The notes under the pieces are model-generated. The model had not been told where the DNA came from. It made no database searches and saw nothing but the letters and a program-made list of their open reading frames with translations. Position numbers and translations under genes: made by a program. Positions 10,986 to 21,927 of a DNA stretch of 64,000 bases are shown here, piece by piece. Position 1 is the first letter of the stretch, and every line of letters starts with the position of its first letter. Origin of the DNA: Craterostigma plantagineum (lineage: Eukaryota; Streptophyta; Magnoliopsida; Lamiales; Linderniaceae); NCBI GenBank assembly GCA_027422505.1, contig JAPQWV010000628.1, forward strand, positions 124,001 through 188,000, written 5' to 3'.

Positions 10986-12945
10986 TTGTTTTGTATTTTT
11001 GTAAATTCTTAATAATTAATTGATATTTGATAATTTTTGCTTTTTGATATACTGAAAAACCTGGCCTCGTGGTCCGCCGGCTCCTCTATTTACTGTATTT
11101 TGTGCTTATCCATTACAAAGGCACACTGAAAAGAAAACTATTTTTTCGAACGAAGAGATGTTGGAAACTTACTCGCTATTTTTTTGAGTATAAAATTCGA
11201 GCTAGTTTCATCCTCGCACCGAATATTCGAATTTTCAACGATGAATAGTGATATCGTTTGTTTTATTTTTGTTTGAAATCTTATTTTAATCATGTGTAAA
11301 ATATTTTATATATAAAGATACAATAACATTAAATTTCTTTTACTTATTGATTTTTATTTGAAATTTAAGAAAATTTATAAATAAAATTATGTAATAACTC
11401 TTCAATATTAATAATTGTAATATGTTAAATAAATATAATACAGAGTTTATTAATTTAATTATGATGATATCATTTTTATTGTAGAAAATAAAGTTCAGTA
11501 AAAGTTAATGTAGAAAAAAACGTTTAAGAGCATCTCTAACGCAGCATAAAAATAAAGTTAGTTTTACACAATATGCAGTGCTACAAACAACTCATAAATT
11601 TTACTTTTTACACTAATTTTTCCCCCAACTCATTAACTCTAATTTCTACATTGAATATTAATTTCTATTTATTACTCATAGGTGACTTATTAAATATATA
11701 ATTATTAAAAAGTCAATAGATTATACTTTAAATTCAAAAATTAGTTAAATTATAAAATTAGCATATTATTTAATTATATATTAAATTAAAAGAAACATAT
11801 CAATAAATAAAAGAAAATTAATATTTATTTTTACTTTTATTATTATAAATATATCAAATATTGTTAATATAATTAAAATATATTTTAAAACTACAATACT
11901 ATTTTAGCATTGAAAATTATGTGTATTTTACAAGAGTATCTCTACTAATCAACACAATGTTAGTATTAAATATAGAGTTCAATTGGAGTATAATCGTACT
12001 CTATTTTCATACTGTAAACATATCAATTGGAGATACAACTAGGGTATCTCTACTCATGAACACAATGTTAGTATTAAATATAGAATATCCGTTGGAGATA
12101 CTACAACGGTTTCAGTGAAAGTACTGTAACAACTATATTTTTGTTTTAGATTAACAGCAATGTTGTATTTTGGGTTGGATTGGGTTGAAGATTGTGAGAA
12201 CCCGGGTGAAGAGGAAGATGTGCTCATACGGGTTGGGATTGGCCCATTATGTCACCAATATATATAATTTGTTTAATTAATCCAATATGGGTTGTGGCTC
12301 ATTTAGTAGTTTGCATTTATATTGTATTGTAACTCACCGATCAAACGTTTAAGCAAGAAAAATCAATTTTAATCTTCATCTAATTTTCACGTATGTTCTT
12401 CTCATTGCCTCATCTAATTAGCTCACCCATATGTTGTTGTCATTCCCAGTATAGGGAAGAAGGAACTTCGAGCAAAGATCATCGAAGTAGTTTTATTTTT
12501 ATAATCACTTTCTAGGAAGGCTCGGCTCATTACTCTGGCATTGTTCTTCTCCTTGCTTCCTCACCCTTCACTTTTATTTCTATTACCTACCTCAATTCAA
12601 TATTCAATTTGTATGATATATTGGTGACAATTTGATTACAGTTATAAATCACACAGTTCATGATATAAAGCTCCGAAGTATAGTAGATTATTCTCACGTG
12701 GCATTTTCACTAGATATATATGATGTTATTTCATTTACGAAAAAAAAAAAAGCAACACAAAAGAACATCAACGTTGAAGAAGTTTCTTCGGCATAGATTA
12801 CGAAGTTAACAAAAGAATTCAAAGTTGTTCACCGATATTTTATCTATTCAAACGCTCATAAGTTTTGAAACCCATAAACAAAGTCTCAAATAAACCCACT
12901 TCAATGGTGAGCCAAAGCCACTTAACCTTCTTCATTGGAGTATTT
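10986..12945. other. AT-rich intergenic stretch with a degraded MITE
   Basis: I see no gene. From 11,527 (agagcatctctaacgcagc) to about 12,110 (ccgttggagatac) there are edge words of the common plant MITE type 'GAGCATCTC..GGAGATGCTC'. A word of about 45 bp, with core acacaatgttagtattaaa, is directly repeated at 11,952 and 12,060. The remainder, including 12,120-12,850, shows only AT-rich sequence and some ggttggg words. Confidence 0.45.
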
Positions 12946-14362
12946 TCAGTAAAACTTTCTCTTCTTTGGTGGAAGAGTTGAAACACTTTCAGGCCAAGTT
13001 GGGTCTTCTTCATCATCAGTCGAAGATCCCTTCGATCCATTAGCTTTCTCCAGTCCTTCAGCTATGCAAGCTAAACACAAAGTAGGTAATAAGATTATCA
13101 ACAATTGAGCAAAAAACGTAATGACGATAATGATGTTGGTTGTCCTCCTTTCAGATAATGCGATAAAAAAAAAAAAAGCGTTCAAAAGTCACCTTCTTCA
13201 ATAGGTTCAGCAGATTCTTGAATCTCCTCCTCATCAGAAGCAGGATTTACAGTAGCAGCAGTAGAGTCTTGTTGTTGGAAAGGCATTGGGATTTTGAAGG
13301 AAAACTTTGCCAAGTTTACGCCTTCTCTGTGCTGAGGGTTTTCGTCCAAGTACCTTGAAATGAAAGCATCATGTTTTTGTAAATATATTAGTAACTCGCT
13401 GCAGAAAACAATCGAGAAGTTGTCAAGAGATTAACCACATTATTTATACCTTCGTATTTCAGCCTTAGACCTAAACATTTTGCCCCACGGAGCGTAGTAA
13501 TACCTGTAGATGTAGAGCCAATCAAAAAGGACATCCATGCCCATTAATTGCATTTAAAAAAAAAAACTTTCTGCAATCCAATTAAGCAATGGCCAATTGA
13601 GAAAGTAAACAAATAAAGCACCTTAACACTGTGTTTGGGTTGACAAAAGTAGTGTGGAAAAAAATGGGAGAAAAACAATTTTTAGTAAGTTTTTCTTTCG
13701 TTTTCCTCACCTTGTGATAATTAGTCTTCCTTAGTTTTAAGTATAAACTTAAAACTAGATTTTCTGTTCTTTTCTTTTCCTTACCTATTTACTTCCATCA
13801 ACCAAACGTAAAATCTAGTTTCCCTTTTCCCTTTCATTTTCTTTTCCCAACTAATTTCCACAAACCAAATGCACCCTAAAAACGTAGTTTTACTTAGTTT
13901 TAAGTATAAACTTAAACTAAATTTTCTTTTCTTTCCTTACCTAACCTATCAAATATAAAACTAGGTTTTCCTTTTCCTTCCATTTTCTTCTAATTCCAAC
14001 AAAATAAACACACCCTAAAAACTACCGTTACAGAAAAGGAAAATGAAAAACAAAAAGATGTCGGATACTTACACATCTGCAATTTTTGAAGAACGCCATT
14101 CAACTCTGAGCCTCACCCGTCGGTCCCACCCAAGAGGAGGCCGAGGGATGTTGGGCCTGTCTCTTACCCAAACCCTACTTCCATCATGTTCGATGTCAGA
14201 CGGGTCTTCACATGACATATCGGGTTTCCATTCCTTGCCTTGTCCATCGCAAATGAATGGCTGCTCATTCAAATGTTCTCTTATTTCTTCATATTTTTCC
14301 TTGCATGGAACAATCCTCCAGTGATAGCACTTTTGGCACTGAACGACAAACTTAGCCCCCAT
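12946..14362 (-). CDS. CW-type zinc finger / methyl-CpG-binding domain protein, copy A
   Basis: It is probably a nuclear chromatin reader of the plant MBD class that joins a CW finger to an MBD (relatives of Arabidopsis MBD4 and MBD2). Coding exons are 14,362-14,073, 13,503-13,450, 13,353-13,193 and 13,070-12,946, which sum to 630 nt in frame, or 209 residues. The CW finger uses C9, C12, C38 and C51 with W15 and W45. The MBD follows (RPPLGWDRRVRL, then YYYAPWGKMFRSKAEI and YLDENPQHREGV). The tail is acidic and Ser-rich and ends PPKKRKFY. CW fingers usually bind histone H3K4 methyl marks; whether this MBD binds methyl-CpG is not shown. The frame stays open upstream to an acceptor at 14,463 (GAEKNSSSSSSEDKPRK), so a longer N-terminus is possible. 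A 5' UTR exon lies at about 15,575-15,465. Confidence 0.87.
13620..14010. mobile_element. Degraded Tourist-like MITE pair in an intron of MBD copy A
   Basis: The left edge (actgtgtttgggttgac, about 13,630) and inverted right edge (ccaaatgcaccct, about 13,865) resemble the GGGTGTGTTTGG ends of Tourist-like elements. The inner part, ttttaagtataaacttaaa, is repeated at about 13,735 and 13,898, and a second right edge, aaacacacccta, is at about 14,008. This looks like a MITE with a partial duplication. Target duplications are not clear. Confidence 0.4.
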
Positions 14363-15769
14363 AGCTGATGAGGTGGAACGTTTTCTTCCAACAGATTGCC
14401 TCCCTTCCTCAGTTTTCCGAGGCTTATCCTCCGAAGAAGATGATGACGAGTTTTTTTCAGCACCTAGTCACACTGAGTTGCTAAAGAATTTTTTATGATA
14501 ATTGCAGAATTGAACTTCAGACGGAGGAGCACAAATAACAAGGTAAGACTCAAAGTAGAAAAATAGGACAGCGCCATTCTGGGATTCTATCCTAAAAAAC
14601 CAGAAGGTGTTCTCTCAATGAAAGTTGTTTAATATAGATATAGTATATAGTGAGTCTGGTCACTTTGCCTAAGAAAACGTGGAATTGTAATTCTCAAATC
14701 CAAGCACGAGTGGTTCGAAGATGCCAAACTCAGTAAGGTTTCATGCAAAATAAACTCAACATCATCCAAACATATTAGGACAGCAACCTATACAGTCAGC
14801 ATTTTAGCCAGCACAACTATTGTGGTACACAGATTAACTCATGACCACAACAACCTTAATGCTGCTGCCTTGGATATTTCGGCACTGAACTACTTCATCA
14901 GCTATTGTGATGGGTACCAATTTTGCATTCAGTCGGACAAAGTTAACCACTATTAACTATGAATCGCGTGAATATGCTCTTTAGGTTCAATTATGTGCTA
15001 TGCATAGTCATACACATTGCATAAAAGCATCGGAAACAGCATGCGATTAAAGAATAACTCACTTGAGTGTCTTCATATGTGCCATACAGGTAAACAAACT
15101 AAGGTTAAGACTAAGAGACATCTGCCACCCCAAACAGAATCTTCTTTAGTGCTATTTGTTTTAAGAAAAAAAAGGACTGTTCCAGAGAGGACAATAATCT
15201 GCCGAAGGAAACGGCAATCTTCCCAAAAAGCCCACGTCCCAAAAAAGACAACCACTAATGTGTAAAACTGAAAAAGAAATAAGTAAATCAGAAAATAAAA
15301 AATCATGACCGAGATTGCACACAGAGCAGAGGAAACAAGATCGTTTATAACCCATTTACATCTTTTGCACATCTGAAACCACATAAATCATGTCACACGC
15401 AAGACAAACAAAGAGCACAAATTGAAGAAAATTAATAAGATTGGTAGATATGAAGAGGGCTTTACCAACAAAAATTACGAGTTTTGATACGCTCCTTCAG
15501 TGATATATGCCTGATTTTACACAGCCCTCTTTGTGACGAGCTCGCCGAGGTTTACTTGTTAGATTGAGAAAAAGGGACAGCTGATCTGTATTTCATGACA
15601 TAGACAGTATATAAATTTTATTTTGACCCTCATAAATACAAAATATAAGTCATTCTTGCCTATCCGATTGATAGAATCGTAATCGAACCTGAACAATTAA
15701 TACTTACGTAAAACATAAGTAGCAAATGCTATCAAGTCACCGCGGACGTACATTTGAGAATCAGTTATA

Positions 15770-16022
15770 ACCCGAACCTAAAAATTTACATATGTGTAAC
15801 TCATATGGAGCTCTTCGAGATTCTGATCCAGTCCAAACCTACATATGTTGTTCCTTTGTAAATGTCACCTACAATCCGAGCCTACATATGCCATTTACTC
15901 AATGTAGTTCAATACCCTCCGAGCCTACATATTACACACATTTCATTTATTTTCTTTCCGAACCTACATATTTACATGTATTCTATTTAGCAATTTATCA
16001 GATACTCCGAGCCTACATATGT
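15770..16022 (-). repeat. Promoter minisatellite, left arm
   Basis: The word TCCGAGCCTACATATG and close variants occurs at about 15,832, 15,876, 15,919, 15,958 and 16,006, with a weaker copy at 15,772. The period is 39-48 bp. It is the mirror image of the array at 17,165-17,540 and lies about 200 bp upstream of the 5' UTR exon of copy A. Confidence 0.8.
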
Positions 16023-17164
16023 AATCTTCACTGCGAAAATGGTATAAGTTTTGAATTTGACAGTGTTTGAAACATTTAAATTGATGCAGGTAAGGTTACT
16101 TCCATCAAGAGATGAAACTCCAAATTACTAAGCACAATTGCTCAACAAGGTTTCTCTATATAATCATCAGTGCTCCTAAGAGGCATTTTGTAAAGCACAT
16201 GGCGGAATACTCCGCTCTAAGAACTTAGTATTACGTCGTCGCAAAACAACCCCCAAATCAGTAAATATATGAAAAAACTCAATCACATCAACAAATTACA
16301 GATACCTATTAGAAAGATAACGAACCTAGATGAAGTCGCCGGGTGACGATCGAGCTGAGCCTCGTCAATACTCCGCCGTGAGAAGGGACGGTTAGGGAGT
16401 GATATTTTCCGGCGACGAGGGAGGAAACGTCCGGCGTCGACGACCTCACCCATCCCCGGCGCTGTGCGGTGGAATTTCGAATCATGATTGTCTATCTCGA
16501 GGTGCATAATGAATGGGTTTAATTTCAGTTTTGAGTTTATCATATGATAAAAATATACTACGGTTTTACTTCGTGTGCACTGTAGATAACTATCAACTAT
16601 TCTATGGGTGGTTCCCACTATTGCTGTACTATATTCTTTTTATTAATAATATTTGTAATTAATTAGAGTGTCAAATGATTTTTTCATTACTACGCAGATT
16701 TCTAGCTTGGTGAAAATTCAACTGAGCATCAACGTCGACGCCGGACAATTCCTCCCCCTCGGCTCGGAAATTACACTCCCTAACCGCCACTTCTCACGGC
16801 GGAAGCATGGGCCTGGCCGTGGAAACAAGTCTCAGCTCGATCGTCACACCTCTTCATCTAGGTTCGTTATTCTCCTAATAGCTATCTGTAATTTGTGGAT
16901 GTGATGGAGTGTGTTCATATTATTACTGATTTGAGATTGATTTTAGGATGAAATTCTTAAATTACCTACTGAAATTAGACTATTCCGCCATGTGCTTGAC
17001 AAAATGCCTCTTAAGAGCACTGATGATTATATAAAGAAACCTTGTTGAGCAATTGTGCTGAGTAATTAGGAGTTTTTACCATTTAATAGGAGTAACCTAA
17101 CCTGCCTCAATTTGAATGTTTCAAAAACTCTCAATTCAAACCTTTACTTTATTTTCCTAGTGAT

Positions 17165-17540
17165 GATAACATATCTAGGCTCGGAGTATTGGAAAAAATG
17201 CAATAGTAGCATACAAGTAACTGTGTAGGCTCGGAAAAGAAAATAAATGAAGTGTGTGTAAATATGTAGGCTAGGAGGGTATCCGAACTACATTGAGTAA
17301 ATGACATATGTAGGCTCCGGAAAGTAAATAAATGAAGTGCGTGTAAATATGTAGGCTCGTATCTTATCGAACTTCAGTGAGTAAATGACGTATGTAGGCT
17401 CGGATTGTTGGTGAACAACGACAAATGAATAACATATGTAGGTTCGGATTGGATCAAAATTCCGAACCGCTACATATGAATGAGGCATATGTAAGTTTGT
17501 AGGTTCGGGGTGTAACCGATGTGCAAAATGTAGGTCCGTG
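17165..17540 (+). repeat. Promoter minisatellite, right arm
   Basis: The word CATATGTAGGCTCGGA and variants occurs nine times, at about 17,166, 17,219, 17,261, 17,303, 17,345, 17,388, 17,431, 17,487 and 17,525. The period is close to 42 bp, and the array ends about 150 bp before the 5' UTR exon of copy B. A weaker set (ggtaggttcgg, taggctcggattg, gtagattcggattg) lies at about 26,783-26,970 in front of copy C. Confidence 0.82.
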
Positions 17541-18728
17541 ATGCTTTAGTATCATTTCTATTATACTTTTACATAAAGTATTAATTATTCAGGTTCGATT
17601 ACGATTCCCTCGGATAGGCAAGAATGACTTAAGTCATATTTATGGGGGTCGAAATGAAATTTATGATAATACAATCTTATCTCATTTGGTGCAGATAAGC
17701 TCTCCCCTTTTCTAAATCTCAGCAAGAAAACCTCGGCAAGGTCGTCGCAAAGAGGGAAGTGTAAAGCAGACGCAAATCACCGAAGGGCCACCTCAAAACT
17801 CTTAATTTTTGTTGGTAACCCTTCTTTAGATCCCCTAATTTTGTTATTTCTGCGATTCGTGAATTTTGATTATGTCTTGCGTGTGCCGTCTTAATGTGGT
17901 TTCAGATCTGCGAAGATGTAAATGGATTATAAATGATCGTATATCCCTCTGCCTTTGTGTGCAATATTCTTGATGATTTTCGATTCGCTTTCTTTTTTAC
18001 ACATTAGTGGAATTTGTTGATATTTTTTTGGGACAGTTTGGAAGAGCACAGGTTTTCTTAGGCTAATTATGCACCCTCTCTTGAACAATGTTCATGTTTT
18101 ATTTATTTTTCCCCTAAAAGGCAGTAGATGTTTTTTCAGGGGGTTGATTTGTCTGGCTTAGGCTGTATCGTTTTCTTACTCAGTAAATGAAGCCGTAATT
18201 AGCCAATTGATTTACCTCTGTATCTGTGGCGCATATCAAGACCAAGTCACTTCTTCTGTATCAGCACATTGTTTCATTTTGCTGTGCTTTTATGCACTTT
18301 GTGTGACTAGTTGGATGATGGAGTTTTAGTGGCATCTTAAATTTGAACCATTCGTTATTGGCTAATGTTATTTGAGTTTGGCTTCTTAGATTGTTAAGCC
18401 TCTCGTTCTTAGCCAATTGTTGAGGTTAGAATCCCATGTTACTTAGGCAAAAGAGACCCGAGGTATTGTATCTATAACACAAGGGGTTATTTGACAGAGC
18501 TAATGAGGTCTTGGCCTATTGGTGAAGGCTGAGGCCTCAAAGGATTATGGAGGTGATGCAACATTTGATTCTCCCTACCAACGTTTCCTTGAGTGAGCCT
18601 ATCTCACATGAACCATTTGCTTCAAATGAAAAACTTGTCAGCTATTTCTCCTTGTTCCTATAAGATTATCAGATCATGCAATTGAAAAACTTTACCTTTC
18701 TGCTCTACAGCACAGCCAGTGAACAGCT

Positions 18729-19648
18729 ATGGAGTTGGTCGTTCAGTGCCGTAGATGCTCAAAGTGGAGAATCATACCCACGAAGGAGAAGTACGAAGAA
18801 ATACGAGAGCGTATTAGGGAAGTGCCTTTCTTTTGCGAACATGGAAGGGAGTGGAAGCCCGAACTGTCCTGTGAAGTCGTGACTGATATCGAACACGATG
18901 AGACTAATCTTTGGATCGTCGACACGCCCAACGTTCCTATGACTCCTCCTGGCTGGGAACGGCGCCTGACATTCAGAGAAATAACAAGCCCAAAATTAGC
19001 AGATGTGTGAGTATCAATCGAACCTTCTTTCTGTATTTTTTTCCTCCAACTGTAGTTTTTTAAAGCTATTGATTAACAGTGTAACCTCGGTAATTTCATA
19101 TACTAATGGGGATGTTATTTTTTACACTCCACAGATACTATTACCCACCTGGTGGACGAGAGAGGTTAAGGTCGAAGGCAGATGTCCGCAGGTATAATAT
19201 AATATAATATAATTAATCTCTTACGACTTTCGATCATTATCAGTGTCAAAGTTATTAATAAGTTACATTATATGGTGCTTTGTAATTCCAAGGTACCTTG
19301 ATGAAAATCCCGAGTACAAAGATAGCATCAGCATAGAGATGTTCTGCTTCAAATCGCCAAAGGTTTTCGAAAATTCTACGCCTCCCAGCAATCAATCAGC
19401 AGAAGTTACAGAAGGTGACTTGAAAAAACATATTTTATCGCATCATATCGAACATAATCTTGGGAAAGACAGAATTGTACATTTGTCTGTTTGATCTGAA
19501 CTCTCTATCTCTCTCTCTCTCTGATAATCCATTGCTTGTTTTTTGTCAAGGTGGAGATATAGAAGATGAGCATAATGAGTCGAGTGGATCGTCAAGTGAT
19601 GAAGACGATCCACAGTGGCGTGGAGAAGAAGATGATGATGAAGTTTGA
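18729..19648 (+). CDS. CW-type zinc finger / methyl-CpG-binding domain protein, copy B
   Basis: It has the same fold and likely nuclear chromatin-reader role as copy A. Exons 18,729-19,006, 19,135-19,191, 19,293-19,414 and 19,551-19,648 join in frame to 184 residues. The CW finger uses C7, C10, C36 and C48 with W13 and W42. The MBD shows PPGWERRLTF, YYYPPGGRERLRSKADV and RYLDENPEYKDSI. The tail is acidic (SSGSSSDEDDPQW...EEDDDEV). The start MELVVQ follows a 5' UTR splice acceptor at about 18,713, and a non-coding first exon lies at about 17,694-17,814. All four splice junctions have GT..AG and the same phase as copies A and C, so the copy looks intact. Confidence 0.9.
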
Positions 19649-19990
19649 TTGAGACTCACTGGCTTTTGGTTAACCATTGAAGTGAGTGGGAAATTTGAGA
19701 TTTTTTTATGGGTGTGAAAAAACTATGATGCTATAGATTGACAAATTTGAATGAACAACCTTTTTTCTGTTAACTTGCTTGACTTCAGCAGTTAAAGTCT
19801 TTGATGTCGAAGATCGTATATTTTGGGTGAGGCACTTGATGCACTCCAGGGTCAGAATCAGATATAAGTAGTGTTATTTTTAAAATCTCATTATCCATCT
19901 TTCTAGCACCATTAGGTAAAATTATCTAACCCTTGGTTTTTTACTGTCATTATTATTTTTTTCGCATGCTCTATGTCTGAGATTAGTTGA
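19649..19990 (+). other. 3' flank of MBD copy B
   Basis: This is probable 3' UTR and spacer after the stop at 19,646-19,648. I see no coding sequence or clear poly(A) signal that I would defend. Confidence 0.3.
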
Positions 19991-20545
19991 TAGCTGGTGG
20001 CTATGATGGTAAACAGGTAGAGTTGGGTCACATTCGGGTTCAACCCGTTTAATAACGGGTTGAAAACTTCAACCCTGACTTGACATGTATACTTAAACGG
20101 GTTGAAATGTGGCATCCTAACTCGATCTGATTTAATCGAAATATAACTCATTACCTTGCCAACCCGTTTAAAATTAAAAAATAATAATAATTAAATAATC
20201 AGAATTACTAATTACATAAATCAAATATAGAAACAAAACAGATGTTTTTTCCAAAATAACATCAATAAAAATTTCAAATAATACAAGTCATATAATTAAA
20301 TAAAATCAGTTTATTTTATTTATTTTAAGGATATAATAATTTATATTATCAGGTTAAATGGGTTGATAAGCGGGTTATTTCGGGTTGATTTCGTGTTGAA
20401 AACCCGAACCCTAACCTGACACACTTAATATTCGCGTTGGGTTCGAGTTTACTCGTTTACTTAAACATGTCGAAAATGCTAACTCAAACCTGCTGTTTTC
20501 AGGTTCGGTTCGTGTCGGATCGGCGGGTCCGCCCCTAGTTTTAAT
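19990..20545. mobile_element. Probable non-autonomous hAT-like element with AACCCG/CGGGTT words
   Basis: The words cgggtt, aacccg and caacccgttt recur in both orientations near both edges (20,030-20,170 and 20,350-20,545) around an AT-rich core. The right edge, cgggtccgcccctag, reads ctaggggcggacccg on the other strand, a usual hAT-type end. I could not find a matching left terminus or an 8-bp target duplication, so the borders are approximate. Confidence 0.45.
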
Positions 20546-20989
20546 AGATGATATACTAAAAATAGAATATGCAATTATTATGAGGTTTAAGGCTATGACT
20601 ACGCGGTTAATAAGTTTCTTTTTAATTTTTAAATAAAAAATATGATGGTCTAATTTATAGACCAATTTACAATTTTTTTCCACCTTACAATCTCTGTAAA
20701 GAGTATAGATTTTCATTTTCGCTCCAAGGCTCTTTCAAGTCGCAATTAAACTTTCTTAGTCATTATTTATAATTAACAAGATAATTATTAATAATATTAT
20801 CAACCATACCTTATTCTTCACAGTTTATACGACAATGTGCACGTAAATAAATTCTTGGGGTCCATATTGGTGGACTCTCTATAAAGCATGTGTACGTGTT
20901 TAAACTTGTGGCTCACTATCGACCGTTAATTGTTACCAAATTAATTTTTAAGGAAGGTAGAAAAATAAAATAAAACCGCAATAGAAAAA

Positions 20990-21364
20990 AAAAAATCCGT
21001 ATTTGCAAAATTTCTATCACTTAATTCCCTTGTCAGAAAAATATATCACTTAGGCACCTAGAATAATTTTTTTTCAGATAGGTACCCCATCCGCCGCAGG
21101 TATACCATACAAGACATTTATGCACACTATATCGACGTATTGTGGCACATCATACATTGAGAAAATAGCACACCATATATCACACTTAAGGTACGCCGTA
21201 ACAACACATTTAGGTTGTGGTACACAATACAAACATAGAGAGGTACGGTGTGACTGAAGAAACCGGTACGAACAGTAAATCGGGTCCTTAAGTGATATAT
21301 TTCTCTGACAATGGAGTTATGTGATAGAAACTTTGCCTAATAGGGATTTAAGTGAAGTTTCACC
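20990..21364. mobile_element. MULE-like MITE with GGTAC words
   Basis: Subterminal inverted copies of aaatttctatcactta...ttgtcagaaaaatatatcactta face each other at about 21,006-21,055 and 21,290-21,345. The same 9 bp, atagaaaaa, lies outside both ends (20,981-20,989 and 21,365-21,373). The interior carries ggtacc, ggtacgc, ggtacac and ggtacgg words and shares 'ccgccgcaggta' with the MITE at 21,928. The extreme left end is not a good match to the right end, which lowers confidence. Confidence 0.5.
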
Positions 21365-21927
21365 ATAGAAAAATGCATCTTGCATTTCTGCCAAATAAAC
21401 CTCCACAAGATGTTTATTTCACTTGCTAGGCAATAAAAAAACTAATTTATGTCCTCATAATAACCACATGAAATCATAGGTCCCACAAATTTTGTCTTCC
21501 TTTATGTCCCAACCAATCATATCCGGTCAATTTAAATCATGTAGTACACAAATTTCTTTTTATTTTTCTAATTCTTTAAATTCTATATTCTACCAAATCA
21601 TAGAATCATCATTATTTCATGTTAGTTATATGATAAAAATAAATAAAACATCCAATTTATTCATTGTTTATGATGATCAAATTGATATACATATCTTAAC
21701 ATAAGAATTAAATTCGACAAAGTGGGACATGAAGTGAGACATGAATGATGGGACTAAGGATGCAAACGAATCGAATCGAGTCGAATACCACAATATTCTC
21801 TTCAACGGATGACAATCGAATATTAATAAGAAATACTCGAATATTTAATCGGATCATACGAAATTCGGATATTTTCTCGAATATTCGAATCAAGTATCGA
21901 ATATTTGTATTCCAAGTAATATTTTAT

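Larger units (their letters stand above)
15440..17830. repeat. Inverted duplication joining MBD copies A and B head to head
   Basis: The left arm (about 15,440-16,480) and right arm (about 16,720-17,830) are imperfect inverted copies around a centre near 16,600. Matching blocks: the 5' UTR exons with the donor gttttgttg|gtaa (15,466 and 17,813); the block gttcgattacgattc near the inner side of the UTR; the minisatellites; TTCCGCCATGTGCTT with tcttaagagcactgatgat (about 16,190 and 16,985); and the GC-rich exon-like block gtcgacgccgga...cttcatctaggttcgtta (16,440-16,320 and 16,732-16,870). Both genes therefore use duplicated promoter DNA transcribed outward. Confidence 0.82.
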
